Shown: positions 60,008-64,000 of the stretch, one piece after another
How positions within the stretch are numbered: the first letter of the stretch is position 1
Layout of the letters: every line of letters begins with the position of its first letter
Assembly: GCA_017607445.1 (NCBI GenBank)
Contig: JAEVHH010000002.1
Coordinates: forward strand, 496,001-560,000
Reading direction: 5' to 3'
From: Histoplasma ohiense
Lineage: Eukaryota > Ascomycota > Eurotiomycetes > Onygenales > Ajellomycetaceae
Length of the DNA stretch: 64,000 nucleotides
Program-made: the position numbers and the translations under genes
The notes under the pieces: model-generated
Databases searched by the model: none
What the model was told of the DNA's origin: nothing
The model's input: only the letters and a program-made list of their open reading frames with translations

Positions 60008-61032
60008 GAAGACCACATTGTCGTGCTGCTTTTATTTCCACCTTTCTCGAAAGCATTAATGCTTATCTCTCTGCGCTCTTTGGCTTTTTGGTCCCTTTTT
60101 CATAAAGCAAAGGATAAAAGTCAAGGAGCGTGTGCGTGTACATGTGATTGATGGAATGGAACGCAGTCGAATTAACATTTTATGATGAGTCATGGTGGAT
60201 ATATAAGATATGTGACTCTTCTCTCTGGAGATGCAAAAGCAGTCCAGAAAAATTGAAATACGGAATATTCTATTGTATCCCTGGGTACAAAGTGGACTAC
60301 CCGAATGCGAAAATTGGTGGAAGGTATGAGATCGGTTGCGCAGCGCGCCTTGAACCCTACCAAGGCAGCACCAATACATATCCATATCCCAGTGCCCGCC
60401 TACTATTTGCTTTACTTCTTTCCAGCAGACATCGTCCGAATTCCGGTCCATAGGCTATTTGACGGGAACAAACATCCATTGTGAAACCAACTCTACCGCC
60501 GAATTTTCCAGCTGGATGTCCGCCTGGACAGTATAATTTTAACCACTCTACGGACGCTGGTAATAGGATACATTTGCGATGTAATTGTGGGACTGGAGTT
60601 TGTCCTGTATACTAATCGAAACCTTGGAATGGGAAAATGGTTCATCACTCGAGAAGATGTGGGACGGACATGTTAATCGAATAGTAATAGAAAGATGTAC
60701 CACAAATAGAACGAAGATTGCTAGTTTTTCTTTCCTTTTCTTTTTCTTCGCTTGATCGATGCATTACTTCGAAGGACCATGAAGGGCTTGGTGACATCCA
60801 AAGTGGTGATCTAATGCGGGATAAATCGAGTAAAAATTTACCCTACGTCGCTAATAGATGTACTGTACTATAAATACAATTGTGGAATATGCAAAGTTAA
60901 ATAGACAAAAAGAAACAGAAGTTACGCCTAATTCTTGACATTCCAAACTCATGGACACGAAAATGCTAACAATGCGAATCACCGCTTTCCTAGAAACCCA
61001 TATATCTTTCCACCCCTTAGCGCGCCCGTCAC
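60008..61032. other. Convergent intergenic region
   Basis: About 1 kb between the rpb4 and trm5 stops. A 101-codon frame at 60148-60453 is unrecognised. TGTACTGTACTA near 60857 resembles part of the palindrome seen at 14059. Nothing else stands out. Confidence 0.55.
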
Positions 61033-62797
61033 TCAAGCCTTCTTAAATGCAACCTCAGCAGGTAATCTAAAAGAAGCACAGAACATCTTCTTCGTCGGCG
61101 ATACAAGTCTCACGCTCCGAATTTCCAACTCCCGGCCCTCTTCCTCAGGCGTTATCTTAAATCCAAGCCGTTCAGAAATGCGCCCACAGATATCCTTGCG
61201 CTCAAGCGCCTCATCCTCGCTATTCGTCGAGAAGCAATAGACATGGATGAGCGGCAGTTTGCGGTCGGTGTACGGTTCGAAGAGCTCCTGCATGCCGGCG
61301 TAGAGACCGCGAAAAGCGTCGAGGAACTCAATCGCAGTGGCCGGCAGGTTCATGACGAAGTGGTCAAAGGTTCGCGGACAGGTCAAATATTCCGTGTCGA
61401 ACGCTTTTGGCTTCCGTTGACGGATCGGACTATTTTCGCGTTCCGCTTTAGGAACCTTGGTGCGGTGGACGACGGTTCTGGGATTTCCTTGGTATAGCCT
61501 TTCGGTAGCGAAGCGGATGAAATCGCGGCCGTTCATGTTGTGCGCTTTCACGAACTCTCTAACTTTGTTCTTTGCAGCGCCGCGCTCCAGACATTCGTAG
61601 CCATACGGATTTAGATCGTTGGCCCAGACGAAGACCTGCTTCTTTCCTGCCGGGATTGAGAAAGGACCCACGCCAGCCATGACATCGCAAACAGCCTCCC
61701 CCTTTTTGAATCTGCTGACCATACGCTCATGTTCGGTGGCGAGACGTGTGTTCCAGTATACTTTTGAGTAATCGAAGGAGTATTCGCAGTCTTGCTCGTG
61801 TACAGTGACGAGCATATCGTCCTCTCCGGCTAGTACTTCGTATGAAAAAGTGCGGAATTCGCTGTGGGATCCAACATCATCGGTTTTGTTAATTACTGTT
61901 CTGGCCTGAGGATGTTTATCTCGTAAAATCTCTCCCAGAAGGTATTTATACGGTAGATATTGTTCGCGAAGATTGAAGTGAGCTATTGGAAGGGATTAGA
62001 GTTAGAAACGAACAAATTGACAACCGCGGCTGTTAGAAATACGTACCAACATGTCCAACTTGAGTAAATCCAACAGGCAATTCATCCAATTTTTCGTCCG
62101 GAAGTATAGAATCGATGATGTCCTCTACCCATCAAAGGGTGGTTAGCAATGGCAGTCTTTCGTCTCTTTATCAATCACGGTCGAGGACAAACATACTATA
62201 AGTGAAATAGTCATAATCAAGCAGCAGGTTGAACGGACGAACTTCCACCGATTTAGCCTCAACTAGTTTCAGGATAGTAGGAGACCACGTCGTCACGTCT
62301 ATTTATTGTGGGAACGAACGTTAGCAAGGGATCGATTCCCAAGTCGAAGCCAAAAGACACAAAAAGCTGGCTAAAAGGCGATAAATTGCACACACACCAT
62401 CGGCCTTGATACCCTCCCTAAGTAGCAGACATTTTCGACCGTCCTGCTTCCCGTCCTTTCTCCCATACCAGTGATCTGTAACATTTTCTAACGGCCCCTC
62501 TCGCGCGGCGCGCACGGGTATAATGCGATTTGCCAGCAACAAGTCCTGACTCTGGAGCAATTCACTTTTTATAGAGCCAATGGATTGTTTGTCGAAAATA
62601 GTAGCAGCGGAGAGAGGGACGGTTTTTTTGAAGAACGAGCGGTCGAGGGTCCGCATCATGCGGTTGACCGGTGCGCGGAACATGTCTGATTCGCTGGTGG
62701 AGATGGTATTGGCCGCCGTCACGACGGGCGAAAAGTTGTTATGGAAGGGAGAGGAAGAGGATATGGAGAGGGATTGCAAAGCAGCAGCCTCTTCCAT
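61033..62797 (-). CDS. trm5: tRNA (guanine37-N1)-methyltransferase Trm5
   Basis: Four exons: 62797-62398, 62298-62197, 62124-62047, 61982-61033; 509 aa. The N-terminal part holds FRAPVNRMMRTLDRSFF. Then come DDVTTWSPTILKLVEAKSVE, the LPVGFTQVGHVAHFNLREQY block found in Trm5 (built across an intron), and the SAM-binding core VCDVMAGVGPFSIPAGKK with WANDLNPYGYECL. The catalytic-site motif FVMNLPATAIEFL is intact. The C-terminus ends with FCASFRLPAEVAF. Trm5 makes m1G37 beside the anticodon, preventing +1 frameshifts, in cytosol/nucleus and mitochondria. Confidence 0.95.
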
Positions 62798-63364
62798 CTA
62801 ATCGTTCTCTTAAACCATGTATGCTGGGTATAAAAGTGACGAGAGGGGGGGCGAAGAGGTAGAAGTTCTTGTGTTTGCGCGGAGAATGGATTTGTAGTTT
62901 GCTAGGCCATTATGTGGATATACATACGTAGCAGTTAGGTCGTATAAGCATATATCTAAATTATGTATAAGCGCAATTTCGAGCGACTGTCAACAGCGTT
63001 TGGGTACTAGTATCTAAGATCAGGAGTCTCAGGAGTGGATAAAGATCTTGGAAAAAATTTTAGTTAGGAAATCACGTGGCTTATCTTATCAGCACAGATG
63101 TGTACAGGCATATGAATAATACCAAATATTTATATCAATCCCTATCTCATGTAGTACATACAGAGTATACACAGGCTGTATCCAGAATCGCGACGCTTCC
63201 CCACTCGATAAGGGGGGCGGGGCCAGGGTTATCATCAAATCCATACTAAACTAAACACTAAAAGTGCTGGTATAAATGCAAGTTCGAATTCCAACAGATC
63301 TGCGAATCAGGGGCGACAAAAAAACAGTTTACAGTAAAAATAAATGCACACACGCATCTAAACC
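62798..63364. other. Intergenic region
   Basis: AT-rich DNA between two minus-strand genes: trm5 promoter on the left, 3' UTR of the edge gene on the right. No gene is seen. Confidence 0.55.
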
Positions 63365-64000
63365 CTACCCATCATCCCTCTCCTCCACTCTTTCCAGACT
63401 TTCAAATCTAGCCGAATCCCTACTCAACCTCCCGAGCCTGAACCCTTCCCTCTCCGCCTCCAGCACCGCAATCCTTCCCCTCAGCGTCTGTATCTGCGCA
63501 TCCCTATTCTGAACAGCGGCTCGCGAAACATCCCTTCCATTAATAATTGCCTGCGTATGTAGATATCCCGTGTTTAGCAAAGTAACAAGCTCCCGCTTAG
63601 CGGCGGGGGATAAGGCGATGTCATACTTGGAGAGTACGGCGAGGGTATTGGAAACGATTGAGCGGGTTTTCTGGGGGTTGATTGTTGATGTGGTGGTAGA
63701 CGAAATGATGGATGGGGTGGCAACGGAGGGTATGCTATCGCTGTGTAGTAAGGGTGTGGAGGGGTAGCGGATTGGTGTTGGTGTTGGTGGGGAAGCGAGA
63801 TCGGAGGGGTCCGCTATCGTGGTACGAGGTGGGGTTGTTGCTGTATCTTGTCCGCATGTAAAGATGCTGCATGTTGTTTGTGGCGTCGAGAATCGGGGAA
63901 GGGATGTGGAAGGTGTGAGGTTGGGACGTTGGTGTGAAGCGAATAATCTAGTTGAGGGGACGGGTCCGAAAGGATCATCCAGCCCTGCTGGATCTTTATT
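63365..64000 (-). CDS. 3' part of a coiled-coil protein of unknown function (partial)
   Basis: The minus-strand frame is open for 211 codons from the window edge to the TAG at 63365, so the 5' part of the gene lies beyond position 64000. The visible protein begins with a Thr/Ser/Pro-rich stretch. A conserved-looking helical block follows (TRSIVSNTLAVLSKYDIALS, AAKRELVTLLNTGYLHTQAI), then a heptad-like coiled coil (QNRDAQIQTLRGRIAVLEAE ... LESLERVEE-like end). I do not recognise the family. No intron signals are needed in this part. Confidence 0.7.
   Translation of the reverse strand, partial: NKDPAGLDDPFGPVPSTRLFASHQRPNLTPSTSLPRFSTPQTTCSIFTCGQDTATTPPRTTIADPSDLASPPTPTPIRYPSTPLLHSDSIPSVATPSIISSTTTSTINPQKTRSIVSNTLAVLSKYDIALSPAAKRELVTLLNTGYLHTQAIINGRDVSRAAVQNRDAQIQTLRGRIAVLEAEREGFRLGRLSRDSARFESLERVEERDDG

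Overview
The window is nuclear DNA of a filamentous ascomycete fungus. The evidence is single-copy eukaryotic genes with short introns (about 50-130 bp, GT...AG), a split tRNA landscape without operons, and families typical of moulds (Rim15-type PAS/kinase/receiver protein, LIM-RhoGAP, LAT-family methionine permease, three fungal bZIP factors). Gene content and intron positions look like Eurotiomycetes, perhaps Onygenales; that placement is inference. I see no plasmid, phage, CRISPR or clear transposon.

Layout. 1-3900: AT-rich intergenic DNA with small tandem repeats and no convincing gene. 3.9-20 kb: Ars2/SERRATE homologue (+), an unrecognised 511-aa protein (-), an acetamidase-type amidase (-), a Yap-like bZIP factor (+) and eIF3d (+). 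21-34 kb, all on the minus strand: Rim15-like kinase, Erg26-like sterol dehydrogenase, and an unusual E2 with two ubiquitin-conjugating domains split into eight exons. 35.2-35.5 kb: two identical tRNA-Ile(AAU) genes facing each other as an inverted repeat. 36-45 kb: bZIP-A (+), methionine-type permease (+), arsenite methyltransferase (-) and bZIP-B (+), the last two sharing a divergent promoter. 45.8-64 kb: housekeeping genes Trs23/TRAPPC4 (+), Rpn10 (-), Borealin-like CPC subunit (+), Lrg1-type LIM-RhoGAP (+), Rpb4 (+), Trm5 (-) and the 3' part of a coiled-coil protein running off the right edge (-).

How genes may work together. Most are independent housekeeping genes. The exception is 36-45 kb: a methionine permease could supply the precursor of S-adenosylmethionine, the arsenite methyltransferase consumes S-adenosylmethionine, and the two bZIP proteins bracketing them share an NQRR-type basic region and a C-terminal module with three cysteines at C-x24-C-x(6/12)-C. 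A repeated TATGTCAC motif, partly as an inverted repeat, lies in the divergent arsM/bZIP-B promoter. I propose this as a candidate metalloid-response module; it is inference from layout and motifs.

Exon borders were set by reading frame, GT/AG signals and family conservation. Individual borders may be off by one base where only eye counting was possible.
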